Shown here one piece after another: positions 28,101-35,718 of a stretch of 64,000 nt of DNA; the stretch's first letter is position 1, and each line of letters opens with the position of its first letter. The translations under genes were made by a program, and so were the position numbers. Source of the stretch: an uncultured Ruminococcus sp. (GTDB lineage Bacteria > Bacillota > Clostridia > Oscillospirales > Ruminococcaceae); the NCBI GenBank assembly GCA_910579955.1, contig CAJTWE010000001.1:62001-126000 (forward strand), read 5' to 3'. Under the pieces are notes generated by a model. It was given only the letters and a program-made list of their open reading frames with translations. It ran no database searches and was not told where the DNA came from.

Positions 28101-28341
28101 CGTAGCGTATAATTTTAGCGATATATTCAAGTGTAAGCGGCTCCATATAGACCTTGTCGGCAATAGAAGTATCCGTCATAATGGTAGCAGGATTCGAGTT
28201 GCAAAGTACAACCTCATATCCTTCTTCTTTAAGGGCAAGACAAGCCTGTGTACCCGCATAATCAAATTCTGCTGCCTGACCTATTACAATAGGTCCTGAA
28301 CCTATAACGAGAATCTTTTTAATATCATTTCTTTTAGGCAT
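25162..28341 (-). CDS. carB: Carbamoyl-phosphate synthase large subunit
   Basis: A 1059-residue ammonia-dependent synthetase subunit making carbamoyl phosphate from bicarbonate, ammonia and two ATP, for pyrimidines and arginine. The two homologous halves each begin with a nucleotide-binding motif (VIGSGPIVIGQAAEFDYAGTQA and VLGSGPIRIGQGVEFDYSTVHA) and carry ATP-grasp domains; a C-terminal allosteric MGS-like domain begins near residue 930. Full length for the family. It starts inside the end of carA (8-base overlap), the usual carA-carB order. The next gene downstream is dapF. Confidence 0.98.
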   Translation of the reverse strand: MPKRNDIKKILVIGSGPIVIGQAAEFDYAGTQACLALKEEGYEVVLCNSNPATIMTDTSIADKVYMEPLTLEYIAKIIRYERPDAILPGIGGQTGLNLAMQLEKKGVLKECNTELLGTKSSSIERAEDRELFKELCESLGEPVLPSDVANTIEEGLQVARKIGYPVVLRPAFTLGGTGGGFADNEDECKLLMKNALSLSPVHQVLIEKSVKGYKEIEYEVMRDSNDTAITICNMENLDPVGIHTGDSIVVCPSQTLTNKEYHMLRDSALKIIRALEIEGGCNVQFALDPKSFQYYLIEVNPRVSRSSALASKASGYPIARVSAKIGVGMTLDEIRIANTPASFEPALDYVVSKMPRFPFDKFADANNSLSTQMKATGEVMSIGRTFEESLLKAVRSLEIGVFHLHNHKFDNEADEELLEYIKIGTDDRIYAIAELLRRGCEIKTIIKATSIDKFFIRKLLNIIEEEKKLRDNIGDAAVLEEAKRMGFSDKEIALLWNMNELDIFTLRKEKGIIPVYKMIDTCASEFESYIPYFYSTYEEENESIVSDKPKVIVLGSGPIRIGQGVEFDYSTVHAVKTIKQAGYEAIIINNNPETVSTDYTCSDKLYFEPLCVEDVMNVIDLEKPYGVIATLGGQTAINLAEPLRERGVKIIGTDCDAIEKAENRDAFEKLLIALDIPQPKGQAVTNIEAGIKTAEEIGYPVLVRPSFVLGGRAMQIVAKEEQLRHYLKTAVEIDEDKPVLVDKYIRGKEVEVDAICDGKQVFVPGIMELVERTGIHSGDSISVYPSFSISKKVKETILEYTRKLGLGIGIIGLFNIQFIVDNDENVYIIEVNPRSSRTVPFLSKATGYSLADIATFVILGKSLAEQGIDVIYPEEKKRFYVKTPAFSFSKLGGMDAYLSPEMKSTGEAIGYDEKLHRAVYKALIASGVHVQNYGTVFVTLADEDKEEALPLVKRFYDMGFNIEATVGTANFLKEKGIRTRIRRKLSEGSEEILESIRAGYVSYVINTRAILSGIHYEDGVAIRRCTTQNNITMLTSLDTVKVLLDVLEEVTIGISTIDA

Positions 28342-29440
28342 TATGCTTTTCCTCCATCAATTTAATAAAACTATCAAAAAGATATGAACTATCCTGCGGT
28401 CCGGGCGCACTTTCAGGATGATACTGTACACTAAACACCTTATCTTCGTCACACTTTACACCCTCAATAGTATCATCGAGAATATTTATATGAGTTGCAG
28501 ATAATTTAGTTCTTTCAAGGCTCTCACTTTTTACAGCATAAGAATGATTCTGAGAAGTTATCTCTATCTTACCATTTTCAAGATTTCTTACAGGATGGTT
28601 TCCACCCCTATGACCAAATTTAAGCTTATACGTTTCAGCTCCATATGCAAGAGATATTATTTGATGTCCAAGACAAATGCCAAAAATAGGATATTTTCCT
28701 ATAAGTGATTTTATAGTATCTATTGTTTCAGGAACATCTGTAGGATCTCCCGGGCCATTTGAAATGAAAATCCCATCGGGATTAAGCTTTTTAATTTCAT
28801 CAGCAGGTGTATTCCATGGAAGAACTGTTACCTTGCAGCCACGCTGATTAAGTGAACGTACAATGTTACTTTTCATACCGCAGTCAATTGCTGCAACATG
28901 ATGCTGCTCATATTTTGGGCGAAATACAATAGGCTTTTTACAACTCACTACTGATACAGCATTTCTTGGAAGCACAGTTTCTTTAAGCACTTTCATGCAC
29001 TGTTCAAGAGGCATATCCGCATCTGTAATAAGCACTTTTCTTGAACCATGGTCACGTATAGAGCGTGTAAGTTTTCTTGTATCAATTCCGTAAATTCCTG
29101 GAATGCCGTATTTTTTCATAACATCAGAAAGCGTAGATGAACTTCTGAAATTAGAAGGTTCATCATTATATTCACGTACTATCATTGCCCCAATGGTAGG
29201 TATAGCAGTTTCATAGTCATCATCAGCCATACCATAGTTACCAATAAGCGGATATGTCATAACTACCGCCTGATAGGTATAAGACGGATCAGAGAGTATC
29301 TCCTGATAACCTACCATTGACGTATTAAATACTATCTCGCAAACCTTATCCCCGGTATCTCCGAAGGAACGGCCATAGTATTCCTGTCCATCTTCTAAAA
29401 CTAGTTTTCTATTATATTCCATTGCTGTAATAAACCTCAT
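28334..29440 (-). CDS. carA: Carbamoyl-phosphate synthase small subunit
   Basis: A 368-residue subunit that hydrolyses glutamine and channels ammonia to CarB. The N-terminal CPSase domain has LVLEDGQEYYG and VVMTYPLIGNYG; the class I amidotransferase domain has the nucleophile in FGICLGHQ and the His/Glu pair in QYHPESAPG. The ATG at 29440 overlaps the purF stop (ATGA). A second in-frame ATG at 29422 gives an N-terminus closer to known CarA proteins and has a GAGG 12 bases upstream, so the start is uncertain by six codons. Confidence 0.96.
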   Translation of the reverse strand: MRFITAMEYNRKLVLEDGQEYYGRSFGDTGDKVCEIVFNTSMVGYQEILSDPSYTYQAVVMTYPLIGNYGMADDDYETAIPTIGAMIVREYNDEPSNFRSSSTLSDVMKKYGIPGIYGIDTRKLTRSIRDHGSRKVLITDADMPLEQCMKVLKETVLPRNAVSVVSCKKPIVFRPKYEQHHVAAIDCGMKSNIVRSLNQRGCKVTVLPWNTPADEIKKLNPDGIFISNGPGDPTDVPETIDTIKSLIGKYPIFGICLGHQIISLAYGAETYKLKFGHRGGNHPVRNLENGKIEITSQNHSYAVKSESLERTKLSATHINILDDTIEGVKCDEDKVFSVQYHPESAPGPQDSSYLFDSFIKLMEEKHNA

Positions 29441-30858
29441 TTCTTGATCTCAGAAAGCTTTTGCTCAAAGCGATCCTTACGTGTATCACACGGCACTGCT
29501 GTAGGATAATCTCCATTAAAGCAAGCACTGCAAAAATCATTGCTGCCGCAAAGCTCACAAAGTTCAGATACTGGAAGAAAACCTAAACTATCAGCACCTA
29601 TAATTTTTGCTATTTCCTCTATTGAACATTTATTTGCAATAAGATTCTCACTTGAATCAATGTCCGTTCCATAATAACATGGATGAAGAAATGGCGGCGC
29701 AGAGATCCTCATGTGAATTTCTTTAGCACCTGCTTCACGTAAAAGCTTCACAATGCGTTCGCTTGTAGTGCCTCTTACTATTGAATCGTCAATCAACACA
29801 ACTCTCTTGCCCTTAACACTTGCTTCAACTGCACTAAGCTTTATTCTAACCTGATTAAGTCTTGTACTCTGACCGGGTGATATAAATGTTCTGCCAATAT
29901 ATTTATTTTTTATAAGACCAATACCATATGGTATTCCCGATTCCTGACTAAAGCCCAAAGCAGCATCAAGTCCTGAATCCGGTACTCCTATTACAACATC
30001 AGCATTTGCAGGATGGGCTTGGGCAAGTATCCTTCCAGCATGAAGCCTTGCTCTATGAACGGAAACACCATCTATAACAGAATCTGGCCTTGCAAAATAA
30101 ATATACTCAAATATACAAAGCTTCTTATTTTTCTTGCCACAATGCTCAGTTCTTGAAACTATTCCATTCTTAGAAAATACAATAATTTCTCCCGGCTCAA
30201 CATCTCTTATAAATTCAGCTCCAACGGCTTTCAAAGCGCAGCTTTCAGAAGCTATAACATAAGAACCATCAGCAGTTTTTCCATAGCAAAGCGGTCTAAA
30301 GCCATAAGGATCTCTGGCACAGATAAGCTTCTGCGGTGACATAAGAACAAGTGAATACGCTCCATCAAGTGTATTCATAGCTGCACTGAGAGCATCCTCT
30401 ATTGAAGCTGTTTTCAAACGTTCTCTTGTTATAATATAGCAAATAGTTTCTGTATCACTTGTAGTATGAAAAATTGCGCCGGACAATTCAAGCTCATTGC
30501 GAAGCTCTGCTGCATTACTAAGATTTCCATTATGTGCAAGAGCCATTCTTCCCTTTTGATGATTTACTTCAATTGGCTGACAGTTTCTGCGATTATTTCC
30601 ACCTGTTGTTCCATATCGGACATGACCTACTGCCATTGTACCGTTTGGAAATTCAGAAAGAACGGCAGATGAAAACACCTCACCTACCTGTCCCAGATCT
30701 TTATGCGAAGAGAAAACTCCATCATCATTTACAACTATACCGCAGCCTTCCTGACCACGATGCTGAAGTGCATAAAGCCCATAATATGAAATACTTGCGA
30801 CATCTGTTGGATTAGGTGATATAATTCCAAAGACACCGCATTCTTCTCTTAAACTCAT
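29437..30858 (-). CDS. purF: Amidophosphoribosyltransferase
   Basis: A 473-residue enzyme for the first committed purine step, PRPP plus glutamine to phosphoribosylamine. The N-terminal class II amidotransferase domain has a short propeptide (MSLREE) before the nucleophile Cys7 (ECGVFGI). The PRPP loop is VVLIDDSIVRGTTS. C-terminal cysteines (ELCGSNDFCSACF) are placed like the Fe-S-ligating residues of the Bacillus-type enzyme. The start overlaps the pyrG stop by four bases and the stop overlaps carA by four, so translation is tightly coupled. No other pur gene is nearby, unlike the usual pur operon setting. Confidence 0.96.
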   Translation of the reverse strand: MSLREECGVFGIISPNPTDVASISYYGLYALQHRGQEGCGIVVNDDGVFSSHKDLGQVGEVFSSAVLSEFPNGTMAVGHVRYGTTGGNNRRNCQPIEVNHQKGRMALAHNGNLSNAAELRNELELSGAIFHTTSDTETICYIITRERLKTASIEDALSAAMNTLDGAYSLVLMSPQKLICARDPYGFRPLCYGKTADGSYVIASESCALKAVGAEFIRDVEPGEIIVFSKNGIVSRTEHCGKKNKKLCIFEYIYFARPDSVIDGVSVHRARLHAGRILAQAHPANADVVIGVPDSGLDAALGFSQESGIPYGIGLIKNKYIGRTFISPGQSTRLNQVRIKLSAVEASVKGKRVVLIDDSIVRGTTSERIVKLLREAGAKEIHMRISAPPFLHPCYYGTDIDSSENLIANKCSIEEIAKIIGADSLGFLPVSELCELCGSNDFCSACFNGDYPTAVPCDTRKDRFEQKLSEIKK

Positions 30859-32468
30859 GCCCTGCCTCCTACTGAATGATCAAGAGCAGCTTTTATAAAT
30901 CCCTTAAAAAGTGGATGTGGCTTATTTGGTCGGCTTTTGAATTCTGGATGATACTGAACGCCTACATGGAAAGGTCTTTCAGTAAGTTCTACAGTTTCAA
31001 CAAGTCTTTCATCAGGAGACGTACCGCTGAGAGTAAGTCCGCATTCAGTAAGCTTCTCACGATAATCATTGTTAAATTCATAACGATGCCTATGACGTTC
31101 CGATATTTCTCCGTCTCTATAGCAGCGTTCCATTGTAGTACCTGCCTTTATCTTGCATGGGTATGAACCAAGTCTCAATGTGCCGCCTTTATCAATATCA
31201 TCACTCTGTCCCGGCATAAAGTCAATTACCTTATATGGGCAGCATTCATCAAATTCGCCTGAATTTGCATCTATAAGACCTGCAACATTTCTTGCAAACT
31301 CAATTACTGTGATCTGCATGCCAAGGCATATTCCAAAATAAGGTATATTCTCTTCTCTTGCAAATTTAGCAGCAATTATCATACCCTCAATTCCACGGCT
31401 TCCGAAGCCGCCGGGAATAATAATGCCATTTAAGCCTGAGAGAATTTCTTTATAATTCTCATCAGTTATTTTTTCAGAATCTATCCATTGTATATTTATT
31501 TGAGTGTCATGGTAATATCCGGCATGACGAAGAGCTTCTGCAACTGAAAGATATGCATCATGAAGTTCAACATATTTTCCAACAAGACCGATGGTAACAG
31601 TATTTAAAAGATTCTTTATCCTTTCAACCATACTTGTCCACTCACTAAGATCAGGGGTCGGCGTATTTATGCCAAGCTCACGACATACTACCTCAGAAAA
31701 ATTCGACTTTTCAAGCATAAGCGGAGCTTCATAAAGCGTAGGCAGCGTTATATTTTCAATAACACAGTCCTGCTTTACATTACAGAAAAGTGAGATCTTC
31801 TTAAAAATTGATTCTTCAATGTGTTCATCACATCTAAGCACTATAATATTGGGATTTATTCCCATGCCTTGTAGTTCTTTTACGGAATGCTGAGTGGGCT
31901 TTGATTTGTGTTCTTCAGAACCTTTAAGAAACGGTACAAGGGTAACATGTATAAACAAGCTGTTCTCACGTCCAACTTCCAGACTTATCTGCCTTACAGC
32001 TTCAATAAATGGCTGTGATTCAATATCACCTATAGTACCGCCGATTTCTGTAATAACAACATCAGCACAAGTTTTTTTACCTACGCTATAGACAAATTCC
32101 TTTATCTCATTTGTAACATGCGGAATGACCTGAACAGTACTTCCGAGATATTCTCCTCTTCTCTCTTTATTAAGTACATTCCAGTATACCTTACCAGTTG
32201 TTAAATTTGAATACTTGTTCAAATCCTCATCAATAAATCTTTCATAATGACCAAGGTCAAGATCGGTTTCTGCGCCGTCCTCTGTAACATATACCTCTCC
32301 ATGCTGATACGGACTCATAGTGCCCGGATCAACATTAATATATGGATCGAGTTTCTGCGCTGCTACCTTTAAGCCTCTGGATTTAAGAAGTCTTCCCAAG
32401 GATGCTGCGGTTATTCCTTTTCCAAGACCCGAAACAACACCGCCTGTAACAAATATATATTTGGTCAT
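30855..32468 (-). CDS. pyrG: CTP synthase
   Basis: A 537-residue glutamine-dependent enzyme converting UTP to CTP. The N-terminal synthetase domain opens KYIFVTGGVVSGLGKGITAASLG; the C-terminal class I amidotransferase domain has the nucleophile in FGICLGMQ and His/Glu in QYHPEF. The ATG at 32468 is chosen because it gives the conserved MTKYIFVTGG start and follows GGGAGG; upstream in-frame codons overlap guaA. Only 13 bases separate it from guaA. Confidence 0.97.
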   Translation of the reverse strand: MTKYIFVTGGVVSGLGKGITAASLGRLLKSRGLKVAAQKLDPYINVDPGTMSPYQHGEVYVTEDGAETDLDLGHYERFIDEDLNKYSNLTTGKVYWNVLNKERRGEYLGSTVQVIPHVTNEIKEFVYSVGKKTCADVVITEIGGTIGDIESQPFIEAVRQISLEVGRENSLFIHVTLVPFLKGSEEHKSKPTQHSVKELQGMGINPNIIVLRCDEHIEESIFKKISLFCNVKQDCVIENITLPTLYEAPLMLEKSNFSEVVCRELGINTPTPDLSEWTSMVERIKNLLNTVTIGLVGKYVELHDAYLSVAEALRHAGYYHDTQINIQWIDSEKITDENYKEILSGLNGIIIPGGFGSRGIEGMIIAAKFAREENIPYFGICLGMQITVIEFARNVAGLIDANSGEFDECCPYKVIDFMPGQSDDIDKGGTLRLGSYPCKIKAGTTMERCYRDGEISERHRHRYEFNNDYREKLTECGLTLSGTSPDERLVETVELTERPFHVGVQYHPEFKSRPNKPHPLFKGFIKAALDHSVGGRA

Positions 32469-32481
32469 AGACCTTCCTCCC

Positions 32482-34041
32482 TTATTCCCATTCCACTGTT
32501 GCCGGCGGTTTGGAAGTAATATCATACACGACTCTTGTAATGCAGTGAACTTCATTTGTTATTCTGCTGCTCGCTTTTTCAAGCACTTCATATGGCAGTC
32601 TTGTCCATTCAGCCGTCATAAAGTCATCTGTTGTAACTGCCCTGAGCGCTACTGTATAACCATATGTGCGTGCATCGCCCTTTACTCCAACACTTCTGAG
32701 ATCCGTAAGTACTGCAAAATACTGATTAGTTTCTCCCTCAAGCTTTGCACTTGCAATTTCCTCACGGAATATAGCGTCAGCGTCACGAAGTATCTCAAGC
32801 TTTTCCTTAGTTATCTCGCCGATAACTCTTACAGCAAGTCCCGGTCCAGGAAATGGCTGACGCCATACAAGCTCATAAGGAATGCCAAGCTGAGTTCCAG
32901 CAGCACGTACTTCGTCCTTAAAGAGATCTCTCAAAGGCTCAACTATTTCATCAAAGGAAATAACACTCGGTAATCCGCCTACATTATGATGGCTCTTAAT
33001 TACAGCAGAATCTCCCTTGCCGCTTTCAATAACATCAGGATATATAGTACCCTGCACAAGAACATTGATTTTTCCAAGCTTTTTAGCTTCGTCCTCAAAT
33101 ACACGAATAAATTCTTCGCCTATTATCTTACGTTTCTTTTCCGGTTCGGTCACACCTTTAAGTTTGCCAAGGAATCTTTCTTCTGCATTAACACGGATAA
33201 GATTCATTCCAAATTGTCCACGGAATGTTTTTTCTACAAAATCTCCCTCATCTTTTCTCAAAAGGCCATGATCTACAAATACGCATGTAAGATTTGTACC
33301 AATAGCCTTGTGAAGAAGAACTGCTGCTACAGAAGAATCTACTCCTCCTGAAAGCGCAAGAAGAACCTTCTTTCCTTTAAGTTCTCTCTTATACTTTTCT
33401 ATAGTATTTTCTACAAAGCTTTCCATTTTCCAGTCGCCTATGCAGCCGCATACGTTAAACAGGAAGTTTGAAAGTATTTGCTTGCCGTATTCTGTATGAG
33501 TTACCTCTGGGTGAAACTGAACTGCATACAGCTTCTTTTCATTATTGCTCATGGCTGCGCATGGACATTTATCTGTTTGTGCAATAACATCAAAACCAAT
33601 AGGTGGCTTCTTTATAAAATCAGTATGGCTCATCCAGCAAATACTCTCCTCCGGAATGTCTTTAAAAAGCGGAGATTCCACTATACGAAATGCAGTTTTT
33701 CCATATTCACTGCTATCCATTGCGCTGCAAATTTCTCCACCAGCCATATAAGCCATAAGCTGTGCTCCATAGCAAATTCCTAAAATAGGTATACCAGCAT
33801 TCAAAATCTGAGGATCGTAATGAGGTGATGACTCATCATATACACTGTTTGGCCCACCTGTAAATATAATTCCCTTATAGCCAATCTTTTTTATCTCTTC
33901 AACAGTGATCTTATTATAAGGCTTAATCTCCGCATAAACGCTCTGTTCCCTTACTCTTCTTGCAATCAACTGATTATACTGTCCGCCAAAATCAAGTACA
34001 AGTATTTTTTCCATTGTATTTACCTGAGCTAAATTTTCCAT
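32482..34041 (-). CDS. guaA: GMP synthase (glutamine-hydrolysing)
   Basis: A 519-residue enzyme making GMP from XMP. The N-terminal class I amidotransferase domain has DFGGQYNQLIARRVRE, the nucleophile in LGICYGAQ, and His/Glu in QFHPEVTHT. The ATP pyrophosphatase P-loop is LALSGGVDSSVAA, and the C-terminal dimerisation domain ends in the usual KPPATVEWE. The ATG at 34041 has GGAGAG 7 bases upstream; the internal ATG at 34014 is a possible alternative. It follows asnB by 28 bases. Confidence 0.97.
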   Translation of the reverse strand: MENLAQVNTMEKILVLDFGGQYNQLIARRVREQSVYAEIKPYNKITVEEIKKIGYKGIIFTGGPNSVYDESSPHYDPQILNAGIPILGICYGAQLMAYMAGGEICSAMDSSEYGKTAFRIVESPLFKDIPEESICWMSHTDFIKKPPIGFDVIAQTDKCPCAAMSNNEKKLYAVQFHPEVTHTEYGKQILSNFLFNVCGCIGDWKMESFVENTIEKYKRELKGKKVLLALSGGVDSSVAAVLLHKAIGTNLTCVFVDHGLLRKDEGDFVEKTFRGQFGMNLIRVNAEERFLGKLKGVTEPEKKRKIIGEEFIRVFEDEAKKLGKINVLVQGTIYPDVIESGKGDSAVIKSHHNVGGLPSVISFDEIVEPLRDLFKDEVRAAGTQLGIPYELVWRQPFPGPGLAVRVIGEITKEKLEILRDADAIFREEIASAKLEGETNQYFAVLTDLRSVGVKGDARTYGYTVALRAVTTDDFMTAEWTRLPYEVLEKASSRITNEVHCITRVVYDITSKPPATVEWE

Positions 34042-34069
34042 AGTTTAATCTCTCCATTTATTTCAAAAA

Positions 34070-35650
34070 TTATTTTCCGCTGTCGCCATAGTTAGAAAGA
34101 ACTCTTGCAGACGGATCATCTACATTACAGCCTTCCCACTCCTTATTTGGCATCCAAAAATCCACAATCATTTCACTTTGGGACGGATAAAATTTCTCGA
34201 AGATCTCACGATACAGCAACGATTCTTTTGTAAACGGCTGTGCGTGAGTATACTTACTGCGAAGTGTTTCATATTCCTCATCTGTATAGTATCCAGCTGC
34301 ATATTCTTTGAGATAATCGACCATAGAATGACCTACTGCATCTGAGAAGGCAGCCTTTTCACGCCACAGAATTTCATCCGGCAGATAATCGCCCTCTTCA
34401 AAAGCTTTACGAAGCAGATATTTACCCTTTCCGTATTTATTAAGTTTCATATTAGGGTCAATACTCATTACATATTTCACAAAATCAAGATCTCCAAATG
34501 GAACTCTTGCTTCAAGAGAATTTACAGAAATACAGCGGTCTGCACGCAGCACATCATACATGTGAAGCTCCATAATGCGCTTCTCGGCTTCTTTTTGGAA
34601 AGCTTCAGCACTTGGAGCAAAATCGGTATATTTATAGCCAAAAAGCTCATCTGAAATCTCTCCTGTAAGCAAAACACGAATATCTGTCTGTTCATGAATA
34701 GCTTTACAAATAAGATACATTCCCATGCTTGCACGAATGGTAGTAATATCAAATGTGCCAAGCAAATGGATAACTGTTTCAAGTGAGGAAAGTACATCGT
34801 CCTTAGTGATAATAATTTCATTGTGGTCGCTGCCTATGTAATCAGCCGCTTGTTTTGCATATTTAAGGTCAATCGCATCTTCATTCATGCCGATTGCAAA
34901 CGTTTTAATAGGAGCAGCGCTCTTTTTTGCAGCAATAGCACATACGAGTGAAGAATCAAGTCCTCCAGAAAGCAAAAAGCCAACCTTTGCATCAGCAACC
35001 AGACGCTTTTCAACGCCTGCCACAAGATTATCGTGAATATTTTTACACACTGTATCTATATCATTAGAGCAAATTCCCTCCGATTTTGCAATGTTACAAT
35101 AACAAACAAACTCTCCGTTTTTATAGTAATTTCCCGGCGGGAATGGCATAATTTTATCAGTTAAGCCTACAAGATTTTTAGCTTCACTTGCAAAAATTAT
35201 AACTCCATCTTTATCATGGCCATAATACAATGGTCGAATGCCTATAGGATCTCTTGCAGCAATATATTCTTTTGTTTCGCCATCATAAATTATGCAGGCA
35301 AACTCTGCATCAAGCATAGCAAACATATCCGTACCATACTTCTTATATAACGGAAGTAAAATTTCACAGTCTGAATCACTTTGAAAATCAAATTCTGACA
35401 AAAGTTCCGATTTAAGCTTTTCAAAACCGTATATCTCGCCATTGCACACCACATAGCTGCCATCAAGCTCAAAAGGCTGCATTCCTGTCGGAGTAAGTCC
35501 CATAATGGCAAGCCTATGAAATCCCAGCAAACCCTCACCTGTATCTACAATGCGGCTGTCATCTGGTCCTCTTGATATTGTTTCCGAAAAGCCTTTTTTA
35601 AATATTTCCAAATCAGCACTGCTTCCACAGTAGCCCATAATTGAACACAT
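34070..35650 (-). CDS. asnB: Asparagine synthase (glutamine-hydrolysing)
   Basis: A 526-residue class II amidotransferase plus AMP-forming synthetase making asparagine from aspartate and glutamine. The catalytic Cys must be residue 2, which fixes the start at the ATG at 35650 (MCSIMGYCG) with GGAGG 8 bases upstream. The synthetase P-loop is FLLSGGLDSSLVCA. Length and the C-terminal SLEARVPFGD match the E. coli AsnB type. A strong hairpin lies between it and the upstream ammonium transporter gene; guaA follows. Confidence 0.95.
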   Translation of the reverse strand: MCSIMGYCGSSADLEIFKKGFSETISRGPDDSRIVDTGEGLLGFHRLAIMGLTPTGMQPFELDGSYVVCNGEIYGFEKLKSELLSEFDFQSDSDCEILLPLYKKYGTDMFAMLDAEFACIIYDGETKEYIAARDPIGIRPLYYGHDKDGVIIFASEAKNLVGLTDKIMPFPPGNYYKNGEFVCYCNIAKSEGICSNDIDTVCKNIHDNLVAGVEKRLVADAKVGFLLSGGLDSSLVCAIAAKKSAAPIKTFAIGMNEDAIDLKYAKQAADYIGSDHNEIIITKDDVLSSLETVIHLLGTFDITTIRASMGMYLICKAIHEQTDIRVLLTGEISDELFGYKYTDFAPSAEAFQKEAEKRIMELHMYDVLRADRCISVNSLEARVPFGDLDFVKYVMSIDPNMKLNKYGKGKYLLRKAFEEGDYLPDEILWREKAAFSDAVGHSMVDYLKEYAAGYYTDEEYETLRSKYTHAQPFTKESLLYREIFEKFYPSQSEMIVDFWMPNKEWEGCNVDDPSARVLSNYGDSGK

Positions 35651-35669
35651 AATAAATTCCTCCATGCAC

Positions 35670-35705
35670 CACTTTAGCCGACAGACTTATTCTGTCGGCA
35701 AAGTG
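35670..35705 (-). ncRNA. Hairpin between amt and asnB
   Basis: CACTTT-A-GCCGACAGA (35670-35685) pairs with TCTGTCGGC-AAAGTG (35691-35705), a 15-bp stem with one bulged A and a 5-base loop. No U-run follows in the direction of transcription. Likely a processing or partial-attenuation site that could separate glnN-amt expression from the downstream genes. Confidence 0.6.
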
Positions 35706-35718
35706 ACTTATTATTTTT

